In this document: positions 18,634-28,600 of the stretch, one piece after another
Layout: every line of letters begins with the position of its first letter
Position numbering within the stretch: the first letter of the stretch is position 1
NCBI RefSeq assembly: GCF_012958305.1
Contig: NZ_JABBYO010000007.1
Coordinates: forward strand, 248,001-312,000
From: Tautonia rosea
GTDB taxonomy: Bacteria > Planctomycetota > Planctomycetia > Isosphaerales > Isosphaeraceae
Direction of reading: 5' to 3'
Length of the DNA: 64,000 bases
Position numbers and translations under genes: made by a program
Notes under the pieces: model-generated
Told to the model about the DNA's origin: nothing
What the model saw: the letters and a program-made list of their open reading frames with translations, nothing else
The model's database searches: none

Positions 18634-20160
18634 TCAGCCGGTTCGCTCCCTCACAGCCTGACCGATGGCATCGAGGCTCGTCAGGCGCATCTCCTGATAC
18701 TCCCGGCAGGCGATGACGCCGGTGGCCCCGGCGTCGAAGGCCCGATGGACGGCGGTGATGAGCCCCTCCGGGTCGCTGTCGAAGAGGCGGCGCGGGGAGG
18801 GCGGATCGGGCATGTACATGGGAACGTCCATCGCGATGCCGGGGTAGACGGCGCATCGGCCGTCGGCGCCCTCGACGAATCGACTCGTCTCACGGCCGAC
18901 GTAGTCGGGCGAGAAGCCGCGGTGAATCAGCTCCTCGAAGCGGGGCTCCCGCGACGGGTCGGTGCCGGTCAGTGCGTGGAAGAGGTCGAGTGCCCTGGGC
19001 CCCGAGAGCTCCGAAAGCAGGGCCTCCCGCTGCCGGTCGATGACCCAGAGCCGGGTGCGAGGCCCCATGATCTCGTGGTAGGTGACCGGCTTGAGGAAGT
19101 CGACGTCGGCGGCCATCCGGCCGATGTTGCAGGCGGCGCGGTGGAAGATGTCCCACGAGGTTTGCTGGTGGTCGATGTGCCGGCCGAAGGTCGCCCCCGG
19201 CCGAGCGGTCCTGACGGCGCGGCCGACGTGGGCAACGAACTCGTCGAAGGCGGTGGCCCACTCGCGTTCCCAGGCCAGCAGCTCGGGGTACTGGAAGAAG
19301 ACTCCGAGTAGGGCGCTGATGACTCCCCCCGCGGGCCGATCGCCAGAGGCGGCGTTCGCTCGCCATGTCCCGAGCGCCCGGAAGGCGATGCGGGCTCGAT
19401 CGACGTCGACGCCCGCGTCGGCCATCCGCGCCAGGCAGTGCTCGCAGAAGCACCAGGCGGGCTTGCCGTTCTGGACCACGTCGAGCAGCGGACCCGGCCG
19501 TTCGGCGCCGATCATGAAGCCATCGAGGTCGTTGTTGCCGACGACGTCGGCGGCGGCCCGGGCCCAGAACTCGCGGAAGTCCGGATTGTTCAGGCAGCCC
19601 TCATCGCTCGGGCGGCCGTCGAGGTCTACCTGGCGCACCGCATTCCAGCCGGGGATGCGGCCCTTCGTTTTCGAGCCGCTCGGGACGAGGATGCGGGCCA
19701 TCCGCTTGATGCCCCGCCGGCGGCAGGGCTCGATGAGGTCGGCGAAGAGGTCGCGGCCAGCGTGCTCGGCCTCGGGAGGGTCGTCGGCGAAGCTGAGCGG
19801 AAGGCCGTCGTAGAGGCCGGGCGTGGGCCGGGCCCAGATGCGGCGGAACGTGCGTCCCCTCGGATCTCGGGGAGCGACGCCATGGTCGGGGGCCAACGTC
19901 TCGAGCGGCACGTCTGCCGCGGCGGCAAAGAGGTGGCTGTAGATGAGAAGCGTGTTGATCTCGGCCCGCTCGACGTTGTCGAGGACGCGGTCGATCCCCT
20001 CGTCATAGAAGCTGTGCGGCTGGACCTGGATGCCGACGAACGGCCGGTCTTCGGCCGAGCGTGCAGGTATCGCCGCCGCGGGGGACGCCGCGGCGGCGGC
20101 GCCACCCAGGAGGCCGAGGAAGCTGCGGCGGTCGATTGCCGGGCCGGGGTTGGGGGTCAT
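18634..20160 (-). CDS. Tat-exported hypothetical TIM-barrel-like protein
   Basis: 508 residues. A twin-arginine signal (IDRRSFLGLLGGAAAA) leads a mature protein that starts FVGIQVQPHSFYDEGIDRVLDNVE. This resembles the beta-1/alpha-1 start of glycoside-hydrolase-like TIM barrels, and later segments (DGFMIGAERPGP, ATGVIACREYQEM) suggest further barrel strands. A CFCEHC motif occurs mid-protein and could bind metal. I cannot assign a hydrolase family. Its place between a DUF1552 gene and a sugar-dehydrogenase giant gene, under a GntR/FCD regulator, supports a role in carbohydrate or sugar-acid use (inference). Confidence 0.75.
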   Translation of the reverse strand: MTPNPGPAIDRRSFLGLLGGAAAAASPAAAIPARSAEDRPFVGIQVQPHSFYDEGIDRVLDNVERAEINTLLIYSHLFAAAADVPLETLAPDHGVAPRDPRGRTFRRIWARPTPGLYDGLPLSFADDPPEAEHAGRDLFADLIEPCRRRGIKRMARILVPSGSKTKGRIPGWNAVRQVDLDGRPSDEGCLNNPDFREFWARAAADVVGNNDLDGFMIGAERPGPLLDVVQNGKPAWCFCEHCLARMADAGVDVDRARIAFRALGTWRANAASGDRPAGGVISALLGVFFQYPELLAWEREWATAFDEFVAHVGRAVRTARPGATFGRHIDHQQTSWDIFHRAACNIGRMAADVDFLKPVTYHEIMGPRTRLWVIDRQREALLSELSGPRALDLFHALTGTDPSREPRFEELIHRGFSPDYVGRETSRFVEGADGRCAVYPGIAMDVPMYMPDPPSPRRLFDSDPEGLITAVHRAFDAGATGVIACREYQEMRLTSLDAIGQAVRERTG

Positions 20161-20232
20161 CGCGAGCCTCCAACGGCCTTGTCCGACCGCAGGGTGACGA
20201 GAGGGACGGTTGCGCCCGGGCGGATGGGGCGG

Positions 20233-21534
20233 TCAGGTGAGCAATTCATCGAGCACCCCCGTGCTGTCGGCGAATCGGGGCACGTCCACGCCGCCGAGCT
20301 GCGCGAGGGTCAGCCAGAGATCGGCGAGCGGCCGATCGCCCTCGTAGTGGAGGTGCCTGCCGGGCGTGAGGGCACCGCCGGCTCGCCCGGCGAGGAGGAC
20401 CTGGAGGTCGCGGTAGTTGTGCGAGTCGCCGTCGCTGATGCCACTGCCCATCGCCAGGACGCAGGAATCGAGCAGCGTCCCCTCCCCCTCAACGATGCGG
20501 CCGAGCCGGGAGACGATTGAGGCGAACTGATCGACGTGGAACCGGTCGATCTGCGCGAGCTTCGCCTTCGCCTCCTCGCCCTTGGTGTGGGTGAGGACGT
20601 GGTGGTTCTGAGGCGTGTCGAAGACGTCGTGGAACATCCGGGGAGAGTCCCATCGTTCCGGGTCGACGACCAGCGTGGCGACCCGGGTGCGGTCTTGCTG
20701 GAAGGCGAAGACGATCAGGTCGCCCATCAGGCGAAGGTACTCGCCCCGATGGTCGGGGATGCCGCTGGGCCGATCCAGGGGGGGCGGCCCGTCTCGGCGG
20801 TCGGATCGCTCAGCAAGCTGGATGCGACGCTCGGTGGCGCGGACGCTCGACAGGTATTCGTCGAGCTTGCGGCGGTCGTCGAGGCCGAGTCTCCGCCCGA
20901 GCGACTCGGCATCGTCGCGGATTGCGTCGAGGATGCTACCCCGGCTGGGATCGCCCGGACCCTGGCCGAAGAGGCGGTCGAAGACGGCGCGGGGGTCCTT
21001 CTCGACGTTGGCGGCATAGCCGGGCCCGTACCAGGAGATGCACTCGAAATACTTCGTCTCCTTGTTGTCGGCGAAGTCGTTGCAACTCAATTCCAGCGAC
21101 GGGAGCGGTGTGTCACGGCCGATCGAGCGGGCGAGGAACTGATCGAGCGTCGTGTTGGTCGGGAAGCCGCCATCGAGGGTCTCGGCGGGCGGCGAGCTGG
21201 TCAGCCAGCAGGAGCCACACTGAGCGTGCACGCCGGTGCCCGGGACGAACGCGCGGTCGAGCCCCGTCACCAGCGTGACATGCGCGCGCACGGGTGCCAG
21301 CGGTTCGAGCGCCGAAGTCAGCTCCCAGCCCGTGCCGGTTCCTTTGGGGACGAACGTTGGCTGAGAATAGCCGTTCGGCGTGTAGAGGAATGCGAACCGA
21401 GCCGGGTGCGCCTGGGGCACGGCGGCCCGAGTCCGCCGCGGGGCCATCGCCTCCAGCCAGGGCAAGGCGACGGCCACGCCCAGCCCTCGCAACAGGGTGC
21501 GACGCGAGACGGGTCGGCTCAGGGCAAAGTTCAT
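20233..21534 (-). CDS. DUF1552 domain protein, Tat-exported
   Basis: 433 residues. Twin-arginine signal (SRRTLLRGLGVAVALPWLEAM), then FAFLYTPNGY, the ATLVV..RW segment, NHHVLTH and GSGISDGDSHNYRDLQVLLAG, all typical of DUF1552. These proteins resemble DUF1501/sulfatase-fold proteins and are almost always encoded next to DUF1592-type cytochrome proteins, as here; their reaction is unknown. The start overlaps the stop of the upstream DUF1592 gene (ATGA at 21531-21534). Confidence 0.92.
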   Translation of the reverse strand: MNFALSRPVSRRTLLRGLGVAVALPWLEAMAPRRTRAAVPQAHPARFAFLYTPNGYSQPTFVPKGTGTGWELTSALEPLAPVRAHVTLVTGLDRAFVPGTGVHAQCGSCWLTSSPPAETLDGGFPTNTTLDQFLARSIGRDTPLPSLELSCNDFADNKETKYFECISWYGPGYAANVEKDPRAVFDRLFGQGPGDPSRGSILDAIRDDAESLGRRLGLDDRRKLDEYLSSVRATERRIQLAERSDRRDGPPPLDRPSGIPDHRGEYLRLMGDLIVFAFQQDRTRVATLVVDPERWDSPRMFHDVFDTPQNHHVLTHTKGEEAKAKLAQIDRFHVDQFASIVSRLGRIVEGEGTLLDSCVLAMGSGISDGDSHNYRDLQVLLAGRAGGALTPGRHLHYEGDRPLADLWLTLAQLGGVDVPRFADSTGVLDELLT

Positions 21535-24416
21535 GGTTCCTCCGCTTGATCGAACCGAGTATTCCGCACATGTCGGAACGGGTACGACTTCACGATCTCG
21601 ACGACAACCCGGCGCAACCGGGAGTCCTCCTCCGCGGCGGCCGCGACGATCTCCGCGACGGCCGGACGGTCATAGACCTCGAGCTCTCGGCCGATGGCAT
21701 AGCTCAGCAGGTGCTCGACGAAGCCGCGGACGAGGGCCTCCCTGTCTTCCAGGAGTGCCTGCTTGAATCCGGCGGTTCCGTCGAAAGGCCGACCGTCCCA
21801 GGATCCGCTGGCGTCGACCGGCAGGCCGCCGTCGGTCTCTCGCCAGGCGCCGATCGGGTCGAAGGCCTCCAGCGCGAAGCCGGGCGGGTCGAGCCGATTG
21901 TGGCAGGAGAAGCAGGCCGGTTGGCTGCGGTGCTGCTCGAACCGTTGCCGGATGGTCTCCGGCTGCTCGGTCGCCGGTGCGTCCTCCTCGAGCGCGAAGG
22001 CGATCTTGGGCTCTGCAGGGGGGCGGTTCAGGATCGTCTCCAGCAGCCAGGCGCCGCGCTTCACTGGGCTGGTGCGTGTGGGCAGCGATGTGACGACCAG
22101 GGGACCGGCCATCGTCGGGTAGCCGCCTCGGGTCCGATCGGGCAGGCGGACCCGCCGCCAGGTCTTGTTCGGATCCCCCTGCTCGGGACGCTCGCGGTTC
22201 GACATTCCGTCGCCCTCCGCATCGCCGGGACTCACCGGGGATGAAGGCTCGTCGAGCCCATAAAGCGCCCGCAGCCGGCCGTTGACCCACGTGTAGTCGG
22301 CATCGACAAATTCGAGGATGCTCCGGTTTTCGACCAGGACCGTCTCGAACAGCAGGAGGGCCTCGATCAGCATCGCGCCGTGGAGCGTGTCCTTGCCCTG
22401 CGGGCCGGCGTAGAAGCGCTTGAACTGCTGCCGATCCGGCTTGGCGGTGTACAGGCCGTCGAGCCGCAGCCACTGGGTCGCGAACGACTCGCCCAGCTCG
22501 CGGATGCGAGGATCGTCGAGCATGCGGAGAGTCTGCGCTTCGAGCGTGTCGGGGTCGGTCAGCATGCCTCGATCGGCCAGCTCAAGCAGCAGATCGTCGG
22601 GGGTGGAGGCCCAGAGGAAGAAGGCGAGTCGAGACGCCAGCTCATGGTCGTCGAGCGGGCGGACCGCCGGACGATCGGGTTGCCACGGCTCGGCGAGGTA
22701 AAGGAAGCTCGGCGAGGCGAGCACCCCGGCCAAGACGGATCGCATTGCGGAGGGGAAATCGGCCCCGGCCACTGCGGCCTCGTCGAAGATTGCGAGGAAG
22801 CGCTCGATCTCGGCCGCGCGAACAGGCCTGCGAAAGGCCCTCGGTAAGAATTCTTCGAGCCGATCGCGGGCCTCCGATCGTTTCTCGGCCATCGGCGTTG
22901 GTTCGGCAGATGGTCGGGGATCGGCCTCGGGTTCGGGCTGACTGCCCACGGTGTGGGGAGGAGTTAGGAAGGCGATGTCGTCGAGGAGGACATAGTCGCC
23001 GGTGAAGCGCGTCCCGTCGACCGTCAAGGCCTCGATCGTCTCCCCCGGGGGGGCCTGAAAACTGAAGAAAGTATTGCCGCCGGGCCCCTCGGCAACCGTG
23101 TGTTCGAGCGTCGTGGAAGCGCCTCCGCGGACGTGGGCCGTGATCGCGACAACCCCGCCGGCGAGGGCCCGGCCGAGGACGACCACCCCCAGAGCCGTCG
23201 GCCCCTCGCTCGACGGCTCGTCCTGGACTTTGAACCGGATCGTGAACCGTTTCTCCCCCTTTGTGTGATTGGTCAGGAGCGTCGAGCCGGAGGACTCCTC
23301 GGCGGTCGTGAATGAGGCGAGCCAGAGGTCAGCGTCGCCGGTGAGCTGAAGAGACCTGCCTCCGTCGGGTCCGAACGCAACGGATAGGCCCGATCCCGTC
23401 GGCAGGACGAGGCTGGACGTCTCGGCATCGAAGACACCGCCGTGGGACGTCTCGAAGGCTGAGGCAATCTCCCGACGGAACTGCTCTTGCGGGATCGCGC
23501 TACCCTCGGCCTGGTGCCCGACGTTCCGGTGGGGCGCGAGGTCTCGGGCCGCGGTAACGACCGGAACTGCCTCCCTGTGCGGCAAGGAGGGGGCGTTGGG
23601 GTCGGCGACCAGGGCGCGAAACGCTGGGCTTTGTTCAGGCAGATTCGGGCTGTCGACGATCTGCCGGGCCAGGTTGACGTAGTTCTCCAGGAGCAGCGGC
23701 GAGACGTTCAAGGCGTCGCCACGGTTGCGGTAGCCATGCTCGGCGCGGTTGTCGGGAGGGAGGCCGGCGGAGGGAAGGAGGACCGGGTATTTTGCGCCGA
23801 ACTCCCGGGTCGTCGTGAGGATCTGTTCCCCCATGCGGTGAGCGTCGGGTCGGAAGTAGCCCTTGTTCACCGGCAGCCGATCGGAAAACATGAAGACATC
23901 GGTCTGCAACCCGAACAGGTCGCGGATGGCGTTGTTGTACTCGAGGCGGGTCATGCGGCGGAGGACGGGTTTGCCTGGGTCTCGGGCACCGAGGCGCGGG
24001 TCGGGACGGGCGGCGATGTCCTCGATCCAGACCAGGAGCTGTGCCTGCTCCTCGTCGGTCGGCCGATCGGCACGGTCCGGAGGGGGCATCTGATCGGCCT
24101 CGACCTTGTGGAAGACCTGGCTCCAGATCGACCGGTCGCGGAGGACGTCGTCCTCGCTGCGGAAGCGGTCGAGATCGACCCCGGCGACGGCCCCCTCGCC
24201 GCCCGAGTGGCAGTCAAGGCAGTAGAGTTCGAGGAGGAAGCGGATGTCTTGCTCGAAGTCAGCAATGCGAGGAGGCTCTTGACCGTCGAAGGCTGCGGAG
24301 ACCGGTGGAGCGGAGGGCATGCCGACCCCGGCAAGCAAGGCAATCTTTGCGAACCCCCGGATCCTCGTGACGGAGGCGATCCGACCTCGACCTCGACCGC
24401 GACTCGTCAGGTTCAT
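21531..24416 (-). CDS. DUF1592/DUF1588/DUF1585 planctomycete cytochrome-like protein
   Basis: 961 residues. After an N-terminal hydrophobic export segment come: an N-terminal heme site (LYCLDCHSG); a DUF1587-like region (RRMTRLEYNNAIRDLFGL); a beta-rich insert of about 200 residues resembling a ligand-binding module; then the DUF1595/DUF1592 block (LPRAFRRPVRAAEIERFL, LASRLAFFLWASTPDD), DUF1588 with a second heme-like ACFSCHNRLDPPGFALE, and the DUF1585 end (LLSYAIGRELEVYD). It is an exported probable redox partner of the DUF1552 protein. The chosen ATG at 24416 overlaps the GntR stop (ATGA), so regulator and enzyme genes are co-translated. Confidence 0.9.
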   Translation of the reverse strand: MNLTSRGRGRGRIASVTRIRGFAKIALLAGVGMPSAPPVSAAFDGQEPPRIADFEQDIRFLLELYCLDCHSGGEGAVAGVDLDRFRSEDDVLRDRSIWSQVFHKVEADQMPPPDRADRPTDEEQAQLLVWIEDIAARPDPRLGARDPGKPVLRRMTRLEYNNAIRDLFGLQTDVFMFSDRLPVNKGYFRPDAHRMGEQILTTTREFGAKYPVLLPSAGLPPDNRAEHGYRNRGDALNVSPLLLENYVNLARQIVDSPNLPEQSPAFRALVADPNAPSLPHREAVPVVTAARDLAPHRNVGHQAEGSAIPQEQFRREIASAFETSHGGVFDAETSSLVLPTGSGLSVAFGPDGGRSLQLTGDADLWLASFTTAEESSGSTLLTNHTKGEKRFTIRFKVQDEPSSEGPTALGVVVLGRALAGGVVAITAHVRGGASTTLEHTVAEGPGGNTFFSFQAPPGETIEALTVDGTRFTGDYVLLDDIAFLTPPHTVGSQPEPEADPRPSAEPTPMAEKRSEARDRLEEFLPRAFRRPVRAAEIERFLAIFDEAAVAGADFPSAMRSVLAGVLASPSFLYLAEPWQPDRPAVRPLDDHELASRLAFFLWASTPDDLLLELADRGMLTDPDTLEAQTLRMLDDPRIRELGESFATQWLRLDGLYTAKPDRQQFKRFYAGPQGKDTLHGAMLIEALLLFETVLVENRSILEFVDADYTWVNGRLRALYGLDEPSSPVSPGDAEGDGMSNRERPEQGDPNKTWRRVRLPDRTRGGYPTMAGPLVVTSLPTRTSPVKRGAWLLETILNRPPAEPKIAFALEEDAPATEQPETIRQRFEQHRSQPACFSCHNRLDPPGFALEAFDPIGAWRETDGGLPVDASGSWDGRPFDGTAGFKQALLEDREALVRGFVEHLLSYAIGRELEVYDRPAVAEIVAAAAEEDSRLRRVVVEIVKSYPFRHVRNTRFDQAEEP

Positions 24417-25114
24417 CGCCCTTGGCTCCGCTTCGAGGACTCGTTCTGGAAATACGTCCGCACGAAGAACGCCTTCCACTCGCGGATGTGGTCGACGATC
24501 GCCTGCCGCGCCACGGCCTCGTCGCGGGCCTCGAGGGCTCTGAGGATCCGGAGGTGTTCGTCATGCGCGTGCTGAAGATCGGTCACGCAGGTGTGCTGAC
24601 GGTTCAGGGCAAGGTGAAGCCGGCGATACCGGCCGATATCGCGCGCGAGCCGACGATTGCCGGAAGCGTCGGCGATCCGGGAGTGGAAGGAGTCGTCGTG
24701 CTCAGCCCAGCGCTGGACCCAACCTGGCTGCTCCCAGGAAGACGCAAGGTTGTCCAGCTCGGAACGGAACGTGAGCAGCGTGGGACGGTCGATGCGGGAG
24801 GCTGCGAGCGCCGCGGCCTCGCCCTCAAGCAATGCCCGCATGTCGAAGAGCTCGGCGACCTCCCGATCGTTCGCCGACGCAACGGTTGGCCTGTGATTGG
24901 CCCGCTGCGTCACCAGGCCATCGCCGATGAGCTGGAGGACGGCGTCGTGAACGGGCGTCCGGCTGATCGCGAACTGGCGAGCTAGGGCCTGGACCCCGAT
25001 CGGGTCGCCCGGTGCCAGTTGCCCGGAGATGATCGCATTCAGGATCGCTTCGTAGGCCACCTCGGAGAGACGAGCCTCGCCGGGAACTCGTTGCAGCTTC
25101 AGGGACGTCGTCAT
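24413..25114 (-). CDS. GntR family (FCD/FadR type) transcriptional regulator
   Basis: 233 residues. The N-terminal winged helix is typical of GntR proteins (AYEAILNAIISGQLAPGDPI, ALARQFAISRTPVHDAVLQLIGDGLV). The C-terminal all-helical FCD ligand domain (about 85-215) has the metal-binding pattern D..FH..IADASGN...H...H. FCD regulators usually sense small organic acids such as sugar acids. It heads the operon and overlaps the DUF1592 gene by four bases. A palindrome in its promoter suggests autoregulation. Confidence 0.93.
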   Translation of the reverse strand: MTTSLKLQRVPGEARLSEVAYEAILNAIISGQLAPGDPIGVQALARQFAISRTPVHDAVLQLIGDGLVTQRANHRPTVASANDREVAELFDMRALLEGEAAALAASRIDRPTLLTFRSELDNLASSWEQPGWVQRWAEHDDSFHSRIADASGNRRLARDIGRYRRLHLALNRQHTCVTDLQHAHDEHLRILRALEARDEAVARQAIVDHIREWKAFFVRTYFQNESSKRSQGR

Positions 25115-25616
25115 CCGCGGGTGTCACTCGGAGGAGTTGAGGTTGCGCGACCCGCAGCACCACTGGCCGACTCCGCACCGGGGCCGGATCGTAGGCTCAT
25201 GGTAGCAAAGTGCATTCACTTTGCAAGAGCCTGCATGTTGTCTTTGGGGAACATCATCACGCGTGACTGAACTGGACCTCAGCAACGCGTTAAAGACTGG
25301 GGGATCGAGCCGATCCTGAACGGGTCTTGCATCAAGGAGCAGAACCCCGGCCTGTTTGCTGCGGGAGCGCCGCATCAGGAGGCATGTTGTCACCGCTCGG
25401 CCCAATACCGGCATTGCGCGACAGTCGAACTTATGGCTCAATTCGAACGGAGCAATCGGGCCGCAAGACTCAACCCAGGCGGCACATGGTGCGTTGAAGG
25501 TGCTGGGACGTGATGGGCCAGCGCATGCAGAAAGGGGAATTGGAGACGTCCTGATTGCCTGGGAGCAGCATCAGGGCGACGATGACCGTAGCAGGACCGG
25601 AGAGCACAGAGGCTTG
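25115..25616. other. Intergenic region upstream of the GntR operon
   Basis: 502 bases. The first 110 hold the GntR promoter and palindrome. The remainder (25270-25616) has an open frame on the plus strand but no start, domain or codon pattern I can support; it may be decayed sequence. Confidence 0.45.
25199..25226 (-). promoter_or_regulatory. Promoter with embedded palindrome (likely GntR operator)
   Basis: Read on the minus strand: TTGCAA (-35, 25226-25221), a 16-base spacer and TACCAT (-10, 25204-25199), giving a start near 25190 and a leader of about 75 bases to the GntR ATG. The spacer contains the inverted repeat GCAAAGTG-CATT-CACTTTGC (25205-25224, perfect 8-bp arms). A protein bound there would block RNA polymerase directly. 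GntR/FCD regulators normally bind such sites near their own genes. Confidence 0.65.
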
Positions 25617-28600
25617 CTAAGAAACGACGACCTCGTCGATGAGTGCCGTGTTGTCTCCTCCGAGCCGGTTGGTGCCGATGATGAAGAGGAGTCGGGGCCT
25701 GGCGTCGGGGACGGTGAACGGGGCGCTGGTGAACCGGACGAAGCGGCCGTCGGCGGAAGGCGAGGGGGTGAAGGTGCCGATCAGTCTCCGGCCGAGGCGG
25801 ACCTGCAGGGTCTGACGGTTCACGGTCCCGTTGTCGAGGAGGCGCTGCGCGACCAGGAAGCTGACGGTGTGCTCCCGATTCGGTTGGAGCCGCACCAGCT
25901 GCCGGAGGTGTCCCCGACCCCGGATGAAGGCGACCTGAGAGCCGGCCGGCGTCGGGTTATTCTTCGCCAGGGGGCTGCCCGACTGGGCGATGCCGGAGAG
26001 CCGGGCGAACGCCCAGGAGACTCCCGGTCCTCTGGGAGCGACGACGAAGTTGCGGCGGGTCGACCGGATGGGATGTTCGAAGCCATGGTTCCTGGCCGCC
26101 GAGGGCGGAGGGGGAATCACTCCCGCGTCGATCCGGACGGGGATCGGCGTCGAGACGCTGGGCATGTTCTGGCTCAGGACGATCTGCGGGAGGTCGCCCG
26201 AGACCGGGCCCTTGAAGATCAGCGTCGTGCCGGCCGGGATGAACCCCGGCGAGAGGATGGAGGCCCCGACCTGACCTGAGCCGGGGTTGTTGATCTGGTT
26301 GTAGAGCTTCAAGGCGTCGGGGCCGATGAAGGTCACCATGGAGGACCCGGCGTATGGGAAGCCGGGCGGGACGACGCTGATTGTTGCCATGGTTTCGAGC
26401 GCGCCCCAAGGGGTCGTCGGGAACCACTGATTCGGATTCCCGAGGCCGCCGGTTCCACCGAAGCCGATGTTCAGGTTGTTCGGGAAGTGGTTGCCCGTCC
26501 CGTCGGCCGCGAGCAGCGGACCGGTCGCTGTCGGGTTGGCCACGTCGTCGTCGACGGAGAAGCCATAGGCCGACATCCCCTGCACGACGTGAACGAACCA
26601 GACATACGGGTCGAGGTTGTACACGTTGAAGAGCTGGCCGCCCATCGGAGTGCTCGGCGCCGGGTACCACTTCGACTGGTCCTTGACTTCGTTGAAGTCG
26701 TAGACCCCGCGGAGGATCGATTTGACGATGTCCCGCGTCTCGCCCACGAGGGTCGGCCCCCAGGGCTCTTCGTAGCCGGGGAGCTTCGCCCAGAACTCAA
26801 TGACTCGGGAGACCAGGTTCATCGCGTCGGGCAGGTATGGCGAAGGCGGCGGGTCGACCGACTGGGAGGCGATCGCCTGGTAGACCGATCCGGCGAAGAG
26901 CCGGGCCGTCTCGGCCTCATCGGGGCCAAAGGTCAGCGGAAACGTCTGGGTGTAGGCTGGGTCGTACGGGAACATCGTTGGCTTGCCGAAGGCATACGCT
27001 CCGGGTGTCGCCGCGTCGACGTCGAGGATCTGGCTGAGGTGGATTGTGGTGCCGTCGATGCTCAGGATCGTGGTTCCCACAGAAACCCCGGGGCCGGTGA
27101 CGGTCATCCCGACGGCCAGGGGGACGGTCGGGGCGGTGGCGAGCTCGAGCCGGTTGGTGACGTAGGTGGTGGTATTGCCGCTGCCCGGGATCGGCAGGAA
27201 GACGGGCGTGGCCTGAAGCGAAAGGCCGGCGAAGTCCTGGTACTGCTGGACATAGTACTGCGCCCACGAGTACCAGAGGTTGGTGATCGCGGTGATCGCG
27301 TAGTCGGCCGGGGGGCGTGGGAAGACGTAGGAGATTGGCTGGCCGGTCGGAAGGCTCTTGCCCTCGTCCAGCGCCACGGTGACCTTCCCGCCCCCGATGG
27401 CGGCCGTCGCGGAGGCGCCCGTGCCGCCTCCGCCGACGAGGCTGACCGTCGGCGGAGCGGTATAGCCGCTGCCGAAGCTGGTCAGGCCAATGCCCGTGAT
27501 CACGCCATCATCGCTGACGAAGGCCACCGCCTTGGCACCCTGGCCAGCGCCGCCGGAGAGGACCACCTGAGGCGGATCGGCTTTGCTGTAGCCGCTGCCG
27601 CCATTGGTGACGGTGATGGCCTGGACCGAGTCGGTGGCGTCGTAGCTCAGGACCTTTCCCAGCACCTCCGTCGATGGCGCGATGGTCAGATTGACCGTCT
27701 CTCCGGCGGAGAGCATCGCGCGTATCGTCTGGACGAAGGCTGCCCGCTCATCGGGGGCCAGGACCAGCGGCAGGACCGTGGCCTGCGGGTCGGTCAGAAT
27801 GACGCCGCCAGCCCTCGCGGCGATCGGTCCGGTCCCATTGCTCGTCAGCATCCAGCGGTTCGGGTCAAAGCTCGAGGGATGGACGATCTGGCCCTGCTTC
27901 GACAGCGGGCTGTCGTCGAACAGGTTCGCACCCGACGGGATGACCGTGTCCCCCCCGGGCGGGGCGAAATAGGACGGCCAGCCGGGTCGGTCCGGGCCGA
28001 AGTAGGCCCCGATGCTGGCCGCCCCTCGGTTGGCGACAAAGTCTTCGATGGCGGCCTGGAACGAGGTGGTGTCGCGGTTGGTCGCCAGCCAGCCGAAGTC
28101 CTGGAGACCGAAATACTTCGGCGGGGTCTTGGGGTCCTGGGTGTTTCCGAAGGTGATGGGGACGTCTCCGGCGGCCATCGAGACTGGATACACCATGTTA
28201 TTTACATACGAGACGTCGTAGTTGAGCAGCGGGAAGGTCTGGTTCGGGTCGGTGATGAACTGGGTGAGGTAGGGATCTCGGAAGGTGATTTCGGTGAGCT
28301 GAGCGGGGGCGTCGTCGGGCACCGTTTTGGGCGGGCCGTTGAAGAAGTAGAACATGACCAGCGCGTCCTGGCCTTCCGGGAAGCCGGAGCTGTCCTGGAC
28401 CCAAACGCTGCCGCTGACCGGCACGGCCCCGGCGACCGCGATCTGCGCCGTCGCCTCGTAATTGAACAGGTTTGGTGAGTCGGAGGTGAGGTATTCGCCG
28501 GCAGTGGCCAGGTAGAGATTGTTCCCGTCCCAAAGGACCAGCGGCACCTGGAGGGTGATCGACGCTCCGGCTGGCAGCCCCAGATATTGCGAGCCGTCCT

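Noticed and set aside
25270-25530. Small plus-strand gene upstream of the GntR operon
   Set aside because: The frame is open for about 80 codons but has no suitable start, ribosome site or recognisable sequence.
26487-28478. Plus-strand open frame of 663 codons across the LEPR-XLL gene
   Set aside because: Rich in Arg, Gly and Val with no domain. The minus frame has repeats, a LEPR box and a C-terminal beta-sandwich.
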